Position numbers and translations under genes: made by a program. A stretch of DNA of 15,310 bases from Flavobacteriaceae bacterium. Its GTDB lineage: Bacteria > Bacteroidota > Bacteroidia > Flavobacteriales > Flavobacteriaceae. Location of the stretch: NCBI GenBank assembly GCA_029238555.1, contig JAQWFV010000096.1, positions 1-15,310 of the forward strand, read 5' to 3'. The notes below the pieces were generated by a model. It had not been told where the DNA came from. It was given only the letters and a program-made list of their open reading frames with translations, and did no database searches. Below, piece by piece: positions 7,296 through 14,559 of the stretch; the first letter of the stretch is position 1, and every line of letters starts with the position of its first letter.

Positions 7296-8117
7296 CTAAC
7301 CCAATCCAACATCTAAGGTCATCATGATAATAAAGCCTCCTATAAAACCCATTGTGGCAATATCTGTGTGTTTGTCTTGCTGGGTTTCGGGAATAACCTC
7401 TTCTACCACAACAAAAATCATAGCCCCTGCAGCAAATGCCAAGGCATAAGGCAGTATTGGCTGAAAGGTCATTACCGCCCAAGCCCCTAAAACTGCGGCA
7501 ATAGGTTCTACAAGCGCAGAGGCCTGGCCGTACATAAAACTTTTTCTTCTGGAGAGTCCTTGGCGTCTCAGCGGCATGGCTACTGCAAATCCTTCTGGGA
7601 AATTTTGTAGGCCAATTCCCAATGCTAGGGCCACTGCACCACCAATAGTGGCGCCGTCAAAACCAGCCGCTACACCACCAAAAAGCACCCCAACAGCCAA
7701 GCCCTCTGGAATATTGTGCAGTGTAATAGCTAAGGTGAGAAGGGTGGTTCTGTGCCAGGGAGTTTTAATGCCCTCGGCGTCACTTTCCTTAAAATTAATA
7801 TGAAGGTGGGGCAATACTTTATCTAAACCAAACAGGAATAGGGCGCCTAATAGGAAACCTACCGCTGCAGGAATTACTTTGACAAAACCCTCTCCCGGAC
7901 TCATTTCAATTCCAGGAGCCAAGAGGCTCCAAAAACTGGCCGCAACCATAACGCCTCCTGTAAAACCTAGCATTCCGTCTAATACCGCACGATTTAAGGT
8001 CTTGAAAAAGAAGACCAAACTAGCGCCGGCTGCGGTGAGCCCCCAAGTGAATAAAGTAGCATAGAAAGCTGCTAAAACTGGATCTATAGATTCGAAATAT
8101 TCAATGATAGATTGCAT
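7296..8117 (-). CDS. ZIP family divalent metal transporter (GufA/ZupT-like)
   Basis: A 273-residue inner-membrane importer of divalent metals (Zn, Fe or Mn) with about eight membrane segments. The two metal-binding helices carry HNIPEG (residues 134-139) and QNFPEG (171-176), with a further E204-P205 in the next helix and a conserved EE pair at 239-240; the QNFPEG form is typical of the GufA branch. A short His-containing cytoplasmic loop (LPHLHINFKESDAEG, from residue 102) lies before the metal helices. It starts 21 nt downstream of the DtxR-type repressor gene in the same direction, so the two very likely form one autoregulated metal uptake operon. The transported metal cannot be told from sequence. 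Confidence 0.94.
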   Translation of the reverse strand: MQSIIEYFESIDPVLAAFYATLFTWGLTAAGASLVFFFKTLNRAVLDGMLGFTGGVMVAASFWSLLAPGIEMSPGEGFVKVIPAAVGFLLGALFLFGLDKVLPHLHINFKESDAEGIKTPWHRTTLLTLAITLHNIPEGLAVGVLFGGVAAGFDGATIGGAVALALGIGLQNFPEGFAVAMPLRRQGLSRRKSFMYGQASALVEPIAAVLGAWAVMTFQPILPYALAFAAGAMIFVVVEEVIPETQQDKHTDIATMGFIGGFIIMMTLDVGLG

Positions 8118-8138
8118 AAATGATTGTTATTTAAGGGT

Positions 8139-8807
8139 TTACTGATCCTGGTTCACGTATAAGTTTTGAGCTATTAAACTTGATATTCGCTGTGTTTTAC
8201 TGTCAATAGATACCAAAAGCGAGCCGTCAAAAATTTCTTTCTCCAGTACTTCAATATTTACGCCCAAACCAATGCCGCACTTGTCTAAAAATTGTAGAAA
8301 AGCGGCACTAGAATCTTCCACGCCCACACATACTAATGGGGTATTGAGGGGTGCCAATTCTAAAAGCATTTTGGTCTGTGTCTGGATGTTGCCTTCCTTA
8401 GTAGGAATGGGGTCTCCGTGTGGATCTGTTTTTGGATGTCCTAGAAAAGCGGCCAAACGATCCGTGAGTGCCTCTGACTGAATGTGTTCCAATTGCTCCG
8501 CAATATCGTGTACTTGGTCCCATGAAAAATGCAACTCATTCACTAAAAAAACTTCCCATAATCGGTGCTTTCTAATGATGGAAAGCGCTCTTGCATTTCC
8601 TGTATCACTGAGCTTTACCCCTTTATATTTTTGGTATTCTACTAAGGCTTTCTCAGAAAGACGCTGCACCATGTCAGTCACAGAACTGGGTTTAGCACCC
8701 ATTTCTTCTGCCAGCAAAGTCGTGCTCACCACGGGAGCGTCTGCAGTTGTTTTATGGTAAATGGCCTTGAGATAATCTTCTTCTGAAGGGCTTATTTTTC
8801 GTTTCAT
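8139..8807 (-). CDS. DtxR/MntR family metal-dependent transcriptional repressor
   Basis: A 222-residue metalloregulator: N-terminal winged helix (about residues 8-72, recognition helix near KPSSVTDMVQRL), dimerisation helices, and a C-terminal FeoA-like SH3 domain (about 145-222). Likely metal ligands by comparison with MntR are D11, H81, E104, E107 and H108 (the EQLEH motif). The position of the second N-terminal MntR ligand, a glutamate, is K14 here (EEDYLKAIY), so the site is not a classical MntR site, and iron versus manganese cannot be decided. The GHPKTDPHGDPIP segment (123-135) is the usual family linker. It heads an operon with the ZIP transporter, and palindromes 24-50 nt upstream are candidate operators. 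The -7 element ends only 4 nt before the ATG, suggesting a leaderless or nearly leaderless message. Confidence 0.93.
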   Translation of the reverse strand: MKRKISPSEEDYLKAIYHKTTADAPVVSTTLLAEEMGAKPSSVTDMVQRLSEKALVEYQKYKGVKLSDTGNARALSIIRKHRLWEVFLVNELHFSWDQVHDIAEQLEHIQSEALTDRLAAFLGHPKTDPHGDPIPTKEGNIQTQTKMLLELAPLNTPLVCVGVEDSSAAFLQFLDKCGIGLGVNIEVLEKEIFDGSLLVSIDSKTQRISSLIAQNLYVNQDQ

Positions 8808-8811
8808 AGGG

Positions 8812-8819
8812 CAAAAATA
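8812..8819 (-). promoter_or_regulatory. -7 promoter element of the DtxR-type repressor gene (TATTTTTG)
   Basis: Minus-strand TATTTTTG, an exact TAnnTTTG match. The corresponding -33 region (about 8839-8843) falls inside the palindromes at 8831-8857, so a bound repressor would cover it. The element is 4 nt from the ATG. Confidence 0.5.
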
Positions 8820-8830
8820 GTTATAAGTTT

Positions 8831-8857
8831 CTAAATAATTATTTAGACAAGTCTAAA
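8831..8857. promoter_or_regulatory. Two overlapping palindromes, candidate DtxR/MntR operator
   Basis: Palindrome A (8831-8846) is the perfect 16-mer CTAAATAATTATTTAG. Palindrome B (8842-8857) is TTTAGAC-AA-GTCTAAA with perfect 7-nt arms. They share the TTTAG half at 8842-8846, so three half-sites are arrayed in 27 bp. B has the size and the TTAGnC/GnCTAA type arms expected for DtxR/MntR-family operators. The sites lie over the repressor's own -33 region and about 60 nt upstream of the divergent lycopene cyclase start. Assignment to the adjacent repressor is inference. Confidence 0.65.
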
Positions 8858-8917
8858 AATTTAAATCTGCACAAAATTTTTAACACTTCTGCGGAAAGTT
8901 AGCTATCTTGCATAGGC

Positions 8918-10123
8918 GTGAAAGAGACTCAAATATACGACTACATTATTGTGGGTGCAGGGGCGGCTGGTCTCATGCTGGCGAACGCCATGGCATTAGA
9001 TCCGTTTTTTTCCAACCAACGTATTTTAATCTTAGACAAAGATCCCAAAGAAGCCAACGACCGCACTTGGTGCTTTTGGGAAAAAACGCCAGGGCCTCTG
9101 GAGGCCCTCATCAGCCGTGATTGGTCTTTGATTGGTGTGAGTGAAAACGACCAACTGACCCCCAGCCCTATTTTACCCTACAAATACAAGATGTTAGAAG
9201 GCGCCCGCTTTTACGAGGCTATGAAAAAAGGCCTGGCCCATAGTACAAATTGTCATTTTGTATTAGAAGAAGTGACTGATATTAGCCCTGTTTCTGCTGC
9301 GGCATCTGCCACTACAGAAGCAGCAGGATTCTTAAAAGATGGGTATACCAAAGTAAGCACCTCAAATGGAACTTATGTGGCTCCACGGGTATTCAACAGT
9401 ATTTTTGATTACAAACCCCTTTTGGCTCAAGACCGGTATCCGGTGTTACAACAGCATTTCGTGGGTTGGTTCGTAAGCACACAAAATCCCATATTTAACC
9501 CAGAAATGGCCACTTTTATGGACTTTACCGTAGCCCAAAAAGGAAATACCCGCTTTATGTATGTGCTGCCTACCAGTGCAACAACTGCTCTGGTAGAATA
9601 TACTTTATTCTCAAAAGACCGTTTAAAAAAAGAAGCCTACGAAGCAGCTATTGTGACCTATTTAGCGCAGAATAATGCAGGAGACTACGAAATTAATGAC
9701 ACTGAAGCGGGGAGTATTCCCATGACCTGCTATCCTTTTGAGCAATTCAACAGTCCACACTTATTGCATATAGGCACCGCTGGGGGTTGGTCTAAACCTT
9801 CTACCGGGTTCACCTTTAGCAATACACAAAAGCAAGTGCCCAAATTGGTGGCACATATAAAAAAGGGGAAAGCTTTGGATCAATTCCCTTCCAAAGACCG
9901 TTTTTGGTGGTACGACCATATTCTGTTAGAGGTGTTGGCTACTGACAACAGTCGTGGTAAAGCCATATTTGAGGGTCTATTCAAAAGAAGGTCTGCCCCA
10001 CTTATCCTAAAGTTCTTATCTCAGGAAACCCATTTCTTTGAGGAACTCTACATTATGAGCGCTGCAAACAAATGGCGGTTTACTAAAGCTTTCTTTAGGG
10101 TGTTGGGGCGTTCATTTAATTAA
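8918..10123 (+). CDS. crtY: Lycopene beta-cyclase family flavoprotein
   Basis: A 401-residue FAD/NAD(P)-dependent cyclase that forms the beta-ionone rings of beta-carotene from lycopene, at the inner membrane. The N-terminal dinucleotide-binding motif is GAGAAG (residues 13-18) after YDYIIV. The cyclase signature NDRTWCFWE (48-56) follows, then FMDF (200-203, the CrtY FxDF-type motif), PTSATTALVEYTLFS, and GTAGGWSKPSTGFTF (286-300) near the second FAD contact. The start is GTG at 8918; no ATG precedes the FAD motif. Residues 124-138 are an Ala/Ser/Thr-rich insert that is probably a surface loop. It runs tail to tail with a prenyl diphosphate synthase 11 nt away. No crtI, crtB or crtZ is in the window, so the rest of the pathway must be elsewhere. 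Confidence 0.93.
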   Translation: MKETQIYDYIIVGAGAAGLMLANAMALDPFFSNQRILILDKDPKEANDRTWCFWEKTPGPLEALISRDWSLIGVSENDQLTPSPILPYKYKMLEGARFYEAMKKGLAHSTNCHFVLEEVTDISPVSAAASATTEAAGFLKDGYTKVSTSNGTYVAPRVFNSIFDYKPLLAQDRYPVLQQHFVGWFVSTQNPIFNPEMATFMDFTVAQKGNTRFMYVLPTSATTALVEYTLFSKDRLKKEAYEAAIVTYLAQNNAGDYEINDTEAGSIPMTCYPFEQFNSPHLLHIGTAGGWSKPSTGFTFSNTQKQVPKLVAHIKKGKALDQFPSKDRFWWYDHILLEVLATDNSRGKAIFEGLFKRRSAPLILKFLSQETHFFEELYIMSAANKWRFTKAFFRVLGRSFN

Positions 10124-10134
10124 GTACTGCTCCA

Positions 10135-11118
10135 TTAGGAACTTCTTCCCATGAGCTGTACTCCAAAATCTTTGAGTAACTGCTTTTTAGCCGCCTCTAT
10201 AGCCATTGTATCTAACACCTCAAATGCACGATCTGTATAACTGACTATGCTGTCTTGCATGGCTTGAGCAGCTCCAGTCGCTTTAAACAAAGCTTTAACC
10301 TCTGCAATCTTATGGGTGGGATCTTGAGGCTGTAAACTAAACAAATCCTTTAAAGATTTTTGTTGGGCAGGGGTGCCAAGTTCGAGTGCCTTAATATACA
10401 TTAGGGTTTTCTTATTGTTGGTGATGTCTCCACCCACTGTTTTACCAAAGTTTTTTGGGTTTCCAAAAGCGTCTAGATAGTCGTCTTGAATTTGAAAGGC
10501 CAAGCCTAAAAGCATGCCAAAAGAATACATTTTGTCTTGCTCTTCCTGAGGCGCTCCAGCAACCATAGCACCCATTTTCAGCGCACCAGCCACTAAAACA
10601 GCTGTTTTTAACCCAATCATTTTTAGGTAGGTTTCTTCTGCTACTGTTTCCATGGTTTCAAAATCTACGTCCAATTGTTGGCCTTCACATACCTCTAAGG
10701 CTGTCTTAGAAAACATTTTTGTGAGGGATTTGAACACAGGAGATTCATAGCCTTCCAATGCTTGGTAGGCCATAATAAGCATGGCGTCTCCAGATAAAAT
10801 ACCTGTATTTAAGTCCCACTTTTCGTGTACCGTTTCAAAACCCCTTCTCAGGGGTGCCTGGTCCATAATGTCGTCATGTACCAAAGAAAAATTGTGAAAA
10901 ACCTCAATAGCCACAGCCACTGGCATGGCTTTTTGAATGGGCGCAGCATAAGCGTCGCAACCCATGAGGGCTAAAACCGGCCTTAACCGCTTGCCGCCCA
11001 ATCCCATAATATAAGCTATGGGGGCGTATAAATTTTCAGGCTCCTTTAAAAAAGATTGAGATTCAAGGTAGGTTACAAAGGCTTTTTGATAATCAGACAC
11101 AGCTTGCATAGGGTGCAT
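10135..11118 (-). CDS. Polyprenyl (probably geranylgeranyl) diphosphate synthase
   Basis: A 327-residue trans-prenyltransferase that condenses isopentenyl diphosphate with allylic diphosphates. It has GGKRLRP (41-47), the first Asp-rich motif DDIMD (82-86), followed by RRG, and the second, DDYLD (212-216), after GLAFQIQ. Chain length: the first motif lacks the two-residue insertion of bacterial FPP synthases (DDxxxxD) and has an aromatic residue (F77) five positions before it. That combination is typical of archaeal-type GGPP synthases, so C20 product is favoured but not proven. Its neighbour is lycopene cyclase, consistent with supplying carotenoid precursor. Met1 (11118) lies 7 nt after a -7 element; Met4 (11109) would give a more normal leader and may be the real start. 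Confidence 0.93.
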   Translation of the reverse strand: MHPMQAVSDYQKAFVTYLESQSFLKEPENLYAPIAYIMGLGGKRLRPVLALMGCDAYAAPIQKAMPVAVAIEVFHNFSLVHDDIMDQAPLRRGFETVHEKWDLNTGILSGDAMLIMAYQALEGYESPVFKSLTKMFSKTALEVCEGQQLDVDFETMETVAEETYLKMIGLKTAVLVAGALKMGAMVAGAPQEEQDKMYSFGMLLGLAFQIQDDYLDAFGNPKNFGKTVGGDITNNKKTLMYIKALELGTPAQQKSLKDLFSLQPQDPTHKIAEVKALFKATGAAQAMQDSIVSYTDRAFEVLDTMAIEAAKKQLLKDFGVQLMGRSS

Positions 11119-11125
11119 TTTTGCT

Positions 11126-11133
11126 CAAAAATA
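11126..11133 (-). promoter_or_regulatory. -7 promoter element of the prenyl diphosphate synthase gene (TATTTTTG)
   Basis: Minus-strand TATTTTTG, an exact TAnnTTTG match just upstream of the first ATG. The -33 position is an A/T run near 11154-11160, adjacent to the inverted repeat at 11164-11193, so the regulator of the divergent TetR gene could influence it. Confidence 0.5.
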
Positions 11134-11163
11134 AGGCCTTTAAATGAATTATATAAAAAACTT

Positions 11164-11193
11164 TGGAAACTTTAATTGTTTTTCAAGTTTCCA
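11164..11193. promoter_or_regulatory. 9-bp inverted repeat around the tetR promoter (candidate TetR operator)
   Basis: TGGAAACTT (11164-11172), 12-nt spacer, AAGTTTCCA (11185-11193): perfect 9-nt arms with centres 21 bp apart, i.e. two helical turns. The -33 element of the tetR promoter (11175-11178) lies in the spacer, so binding would block it. Position and symmetry suit autoregulation by the TetR-family protein encoded just downstream; this is inference. Confidence 0.6.
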
Positions 11194-11205
11194 TATGTAT
11201 ATTTG
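11175..11205 (+). promoter_or_regulatory. Promoter of the tetR-efflux operon (ATTG, 19 bp, TATATTTG)
   Basis: A near-consensus -33 (ATTG, 11175-11178), a 19-bp spacer and a perfect -7 TAnnTTTG (TATATTTG, 11198-11205). The start should be near 11210, leaving a leader of about 50 nt before the ATG at 11261. No comparably good promoter is seen before tolC, so this one probably drives the whole operon. Confidence 0.65.
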
Positions 11206-11231
11206 CACCCTCAAACAGGGCGCCTAACAGC

Positions 11232-11252
11232 CTCAAGAAAGCCCTTTTTGAG
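11232..11252 (+). promoter_or_regulatory. Leader hairpin directly upstream of tetR
   Basis: CTCAAGAA pairs with TTTTTGAG (8 bp including one G-U) around a 5-nt loop, ending 8 nt before the ATG. An alternative pairing AGGGC (11217-11221) with GCCCT (11241-11245) would exclude it. It is weak and AT-rich, so any regulatory role is speculative. Confidence 0.25.
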
Positions 11253-11260
11253 CCAATAAT

Positions 11261-11863
11261 ATGAAAGAAGCCCTCTTAGAAAAAGCGACAGATTTGTTCC
11301 TGACCCACGGATTTAAAACCGTGACTATGGATCAATTGGCTAGTGAAATGGGTATGTCTAAGAAAACCATCTACACTTTTTTTAAAAACAAAGGGGAGCT
11401 GGTAGACGCTTGTACCAATCAGCTTTTTGATTTTATTAGCTGTGGGGTAGACCATATTTGCACCTTGGGGAAAAACCCCATTGAGGAAATGTATGAAATG
11501 AAACGCTATGTGATGGTGCACTTAAAAGACGAACGTTCTTCTCCCCAATACCAGCTGCAGAAGTACTACCCAAAAACCTTTAAGGTGCTCCAACAAAGGC
11601 AGTTTAGCATGATGCAAGACTGTATTTTAAAAAACCTACAAAAGGGAATTTCTCAGGGAATTTACCGGGAAAACTTAGACCCAGATTTTATTGTTAGAAT
11701 GTACTTTTCTGGGGTAAATGCCATAAAAAATGTAGACCTATTTCCCGCTTCACTCAATGGAATGATTAAAATTATGGACCAGTATTTAGAGTATCACCTC
11801 AGGGGAATTGTCTCTGCCAAAGGACTCTCTATCTTAAACGAAACCATTCTCGATAATAAATAA
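11261..11863 (+). CDS. TetR/AcrR family transcriptional regulator
   Basis: A 200-residue one-component repressor. The N-terminal TetR helix-turn-helix spans about residues 3-50, with the usual pattern AxxLFxxxGFKTVTMDQLASEMGMSKKTIYTFFKNKGEL. The C-terminal ligand domain (about 60-200) is divergent, and the ligand cannot be named. It is the first gene of the efflux operon, with tolC starting 107 nt downstream, the usual arrangement of flavobacterial TetR-TolC-MFP-RND clusters. A perfect 9-bp inverted repeat surrounds its promoter's -33 element. Expected role: repression of its own operon until an efflux substrate binds. Confidence 0.94.
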   Translation: MKEALLEKATDLFLTHGFKTVTMDQLASEMGMSKKTIYTFFKNKGELVDACTNQLFDFISCGVDHICTLGKNPIEEMYEMKRYVMVHLKDERSSPQYQLQKYYPKTFKVLQQRQFSMMQDCILKNLQKGISQGIYRENLDPDFIVRMYFSGVNAIKNVDLFPASLNGMIKIMDQYLEYHLRGIVSAKGLSILNETILDNK

Positions 11864-11970
11864 CAGCCCTTTCATCATTTAAACAGGAAAATACAAGTCT
11901 AAAATTCGTAACAAAATACTGAAAATCAATACATAACATTAGACAACACGAACTCCCTTTATATTTAATC

Positions 11971-13326
11971 ATGAAACAACTTTTACTTTTTTGCCTTTTA
12001 ATTGGATCTCTCTTCGCTGCTAAAGCGCAAGAAAAAGATCCTACCATCTTAGCCGTTCCTCAGGCTTTTAGCCTAGAAGCAGCCATTGAATTTGCCCTTG
12101 AACACAACTACAAGATGATCAATGCCTCAAGAGATATTAGAGACGCCCAATTACAAAAATGGGAAACCATTGCTGGGGGGCTCCCTCAAATTGAAGGTGC
12201 ACTGAGCTACAACAATCAATTGGAACAACCGGTGTCGCTTATACCAGGAGAATTTACAGGAGGGGAGCCAGGCACTTTCGTGCCTATTGTCTTTGGACAA
12301 CCCCAGCAAGCAGCCGCTTCAGTGACCTTACGCCAGCAAATTTTTGACGGTTCTTATATTGTGGGGGTTCAGGCAGTACAAACTTTCATTCGCTACTCTG
12401 CGAACAACAAAGAGAAAACGGCTCAAGAAGTAGTGAAAATGGTGGTACAAGCCTATGGCAACGCATTAATGGCGCAAGAAGGGGTGAAAATTGTTCAAAA
12501 CAACCGAGACAATCTGGCCCAATCTGTCGCAGAAACCAAAGCGGTTCTAGCCAATGGATTGGTAGAAGAAGAACAGCTAGAGCAATTACAGATTACCCTA
12601 GCCAATGTAGAAAGCCAACTTAGAAATTTTACACGCTTAGAAAAAATTAGCTTACAACTCTTTAACCTAAGCTTGGGTGTTCCCATAGAAAACCCCAGCA
12701 TATTGTCCGATAAATTAGACGTATTAGCCGCAGCGCACACAGACCTAAGTCTTGTGGCTAGTCCTTTGCAGATCTCACAAAATGTAGATTATAAACTCGT
12801 CTTGAACCTCAATGAACAACGTACTTTGGAACTCAAATTGGCCAAGTCAAGGACCTTACCTACTTTAAATAGTTTCATCAATTATGGCAGCAACGCCTTT
12901 AGCGATTCATTTACGTTTCTAAACGGATCCCAGCAATGGTTTAATTCTTCTGTATTGGGGGTAGATCTCAGAATACCTATTTTCAGTTCCTTTAGAAGAG
13001 ACGCGAGTACCAAGAGGGCTAAGATAGCCCTGCTCAAATCTCAAACACAATTACAAGAGGCGTCTGAAAGCATAAAATTACAATGGGAACAAGCTAAAAG
13101 CAGTTTTGTCATGGCAGTAGAAAACCATCAAACGGCCCAAGAAAATCTTGGGTTAGCGGCTAGAATTGCCCAAAAAAATGAGCTCAAATTCAAAGCCGGT
13201 TTAGCAGGTAGTTTTGACCTTAGACAGGCGCAGTTACAATTATACACTGCCCAGCAAAGCTATTTAGAAGCCATGGTAAATGTCATTAACGAAAAAACAA
13301 ACTTAGCCCAAATACTCAACCAATAA
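11971..13326 (+). CDS. TolC family outer-membrane efflux channel protein
   Basis: A 451-residue outer-membrane channel subunit of a tripartite pump. A signal peptide (MKQLLLFCLLIGSLFAAKA, cleavage likely before Q20) is followed by two repeats of the outer-membrane efflux protein domain. Each has strand segments and long Gln/Glu/Ala-rich helices that build the periplasmic tunnel (for example around 'LNEQRTLELKLAKSRTLP' and 'AAR..QKNELKFKAGLAGSFDLRQAQLQLYTAQQSYLEAM' near the end). Length is usual for the family. It sits between tetR (107 nt) and the fusion protein (65 nt). The 107-nt upstream gap has only a poor promoter-like sequence (TATATTTA at 11960-11967, too close to the ATG). Substrate unknown. 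Confidence 0.94.
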   Translation: MKQLLLFCLLIGSLFAAKAQEKDPTILAVPQAFSLEAAIEFALEHNYKMINASRDIRDAQLQKWETIAGGLPQIEGALSYNNQLEQPVSLIPGEFTGGEPGTFVPIVFGQPQQAAASVTLRQQIFDGSYIVGVQAVQTFIRYSANNKEKTAQEVVKMVVQAYGNALMAQEGVKIVQNNRDNLAQSVAETKAVLANGLVEEEQLEQLQITLANVESQLRNFTRLEKISLQLFNLSLGVPIENPSILSDKLDVLAAAHTDLSLVASPLQISQNVDYKLVLNLNEQRTLELKLAKSRTLPTLNSFINYGSNAFSDSFTFLNGSQQWFNSSVLGVDLRIPIFSSFRRDASTKRAKIALLKSQTQLQEASESIKLQWEQAKSSFVMAVENHQTAQENLGLAARIAQKNELKFKAGLAGSFDLRQAQLQLYTAQQSYLEAMVNVINEKTNLAQILNQ

Positions 13327-13391
13327 TAGATCTGGGAAAGAAAACCAGCATCATAATACAACAACAAGTCACATCCTTTTATACCTATAAC

Positions 13392-14555
13392 ATGAAAAAA
13401 TTCTATTCCATAATTGCCTTAAGCCTACTTTTAGTTGCCTGTGGCAGCTCAGAAAATGGCTCAGTATCTCAAACTATTGAAAGTGGTAATCTAGAAGCCA
13501 TAAGAAGCATGAAAGCTACTCTGACCAGTGAACTCAATGTCATTGAGTCAGATTTGGCCGCTTTGGAAGCTGCTATTGCCAATTTAGACAGCAGTGAAAA
13601 TCTTCCTCTTGTAACCACCTTTGAAGTACAGCCTCAGGTTTTTAACCACTATTTAGACCTTCAAGGCAATGTAAAAACTAGAGAAAACGTCTTGTTGTAC
13701 CCTGAAATGGCTGGTACGCTTTTAACCGTTAAAGTAGCCAAAGGAGACCGCGTTTCTAAAGGGCAACTTTTGGCCGTTATAGACAATGGCGGAATGAGCA
13801 ACCAATTGAGTCAACTTAAAACTCAAGCAGCGCTCGCACAAACAACCTTTGAACGTCAAGCCAATTTGTGGAAGCAAAAAATTGGCTCTGAAATTCAATA
13901 CCTCCAAGCCAAAGCACAGGCAGAAGCTCAGGCAAATGCAGTACTGCAATTAGAGAAAGTACTGGCTAAGGCGCAAATCACAGCACCATTTTCAGGGGTG
14001 ATAGATCAGGTGTTAAAAGACCCAGGAACAGTGGTGTCTCCTGGTAACGGCTCTGAAGTATTCAGACTCATTAATCTCTCTAATATGTATATTGACGTAG
14101 ATGTTCCAGAAGGCTATTTGGGCGCTGTAACTAAAGGTAAAAAAGCAGGGGTATATTTTCCTGTATTGCAGGACAGTGTGAATGCTGTAGTGAGAGAAAC
14201 AGGGAACTATATTAATCCCAACAACCGTTCTTTCAGTGCTGAAATTGCCATAAATAACCCCAATGGAAGCATTAAACCAAATCTAAATGCCCGCGTTCAT
14301 ATTAATGATTACACCAATGAAAATGCCTTATTAATCCCACAATCCGTTATTTCTGAAAACGCTGCCGGAGAACAATACGCCTATGTAGCAGAACTAAATG
14401 GAGATGCGGCTGTGGCCAAAAGGCACATTATTACCACTGGGAAAACACAGGGAGATTATGTAGAAATTATCAGTGGTATTAACGCTGGAGATTTAATCAT
14501 AAAAGAAGGTGCGAGAAGTGTGAAAGATGCACAAGCTGTTAAAATTTTAAACTAA
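13392..14555 (+). CDS. RND efflux membrane fusion lipoprotein (periplasmic adaptor)
   Basis: A 387-residue HlyD/AcrA-type adaptor joining the inner-membrane pump to the TolC channel. It is a lipoprotein: the lipobox LLVAC places the acylated cysteine at C17. A short predicted coiled coil (about residues 33-67) precedes the main body, a feature of many flavobacterial adaptors. The lipoyl domain is split, with GTLLTVKVAKGDRVSKGQLLAVID (about 108-131) and the AQITAPFSGVIDQVLKDPGTVV half (about 194-215), separated by a helical hairpin (about 135-192) that contacts TolC. Beta-barrel and membrane-proximal domains follow to the C-terminus. Its stop is 4 nt before the pump's ATG, indicating tight coupling. 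Confidence 0.95.
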   Translation: MKKFYSIIALSLLLVACGSSENGSVSQTIESGNLEAIRSMKATLTSELNVIESDLAALEAAIANLDSSENLPLVTTFEVQPQVFNHYLDLQGNVKTRENVLLYPEMAGTLLTVKVAKGDRVSKGQLLAVIDNGGMSNQLSQLKTQAALAQTTFERQANLWKQKIGSEIQYLQAKAQAEAQANAVLQLEKVLAKAQITAPFSGVIDQVLKDPGTVVSPGNGSEVFRLINLSNMYIDVDVPEGYLGAVTKGKKAGVYFPVLQDSVNAVVRETGNYINPNNRSFSAEIAINNPNGSIKPNLNARVHINDYTNENALLIPQSVISENAAGEQYAYVAELNGDAAVAKRHIITTGKTQGDYVEIISGINAGDLIIKEGARSVKDAQAVKILN

Positions 14556-14559
14556 ACCC

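Noticed and set aside
7279..7300. Short repeats GCTAA-TCG-TTAG and GTTAG-AATGG-CTAAC at the end of the ZIP gene
   Set aside because: Arms of 4-5 nt are expected by chance in AT-rich DNA, and one arm overlaps the stop codon.
7198..7482. Open frame overlapping the ZIP and DUF2141 genes on the minus strand
   Set aside because: A shadow frame: it overlaps two well-supported genes and its translation has no recognisable domain.
11144..11227. Possible 27-codon frame starting ATG within the prenyl synthase/tetR gap
   Set aside because: It runs through the tetR promoter and inverted repeat and has no coding-like features.
13333..13350. CTGG...CCAG mini-hairpin after tolC
   Set aside because: Only 4 bp with an A-rich loop; too weak for a terminator inside an operon.
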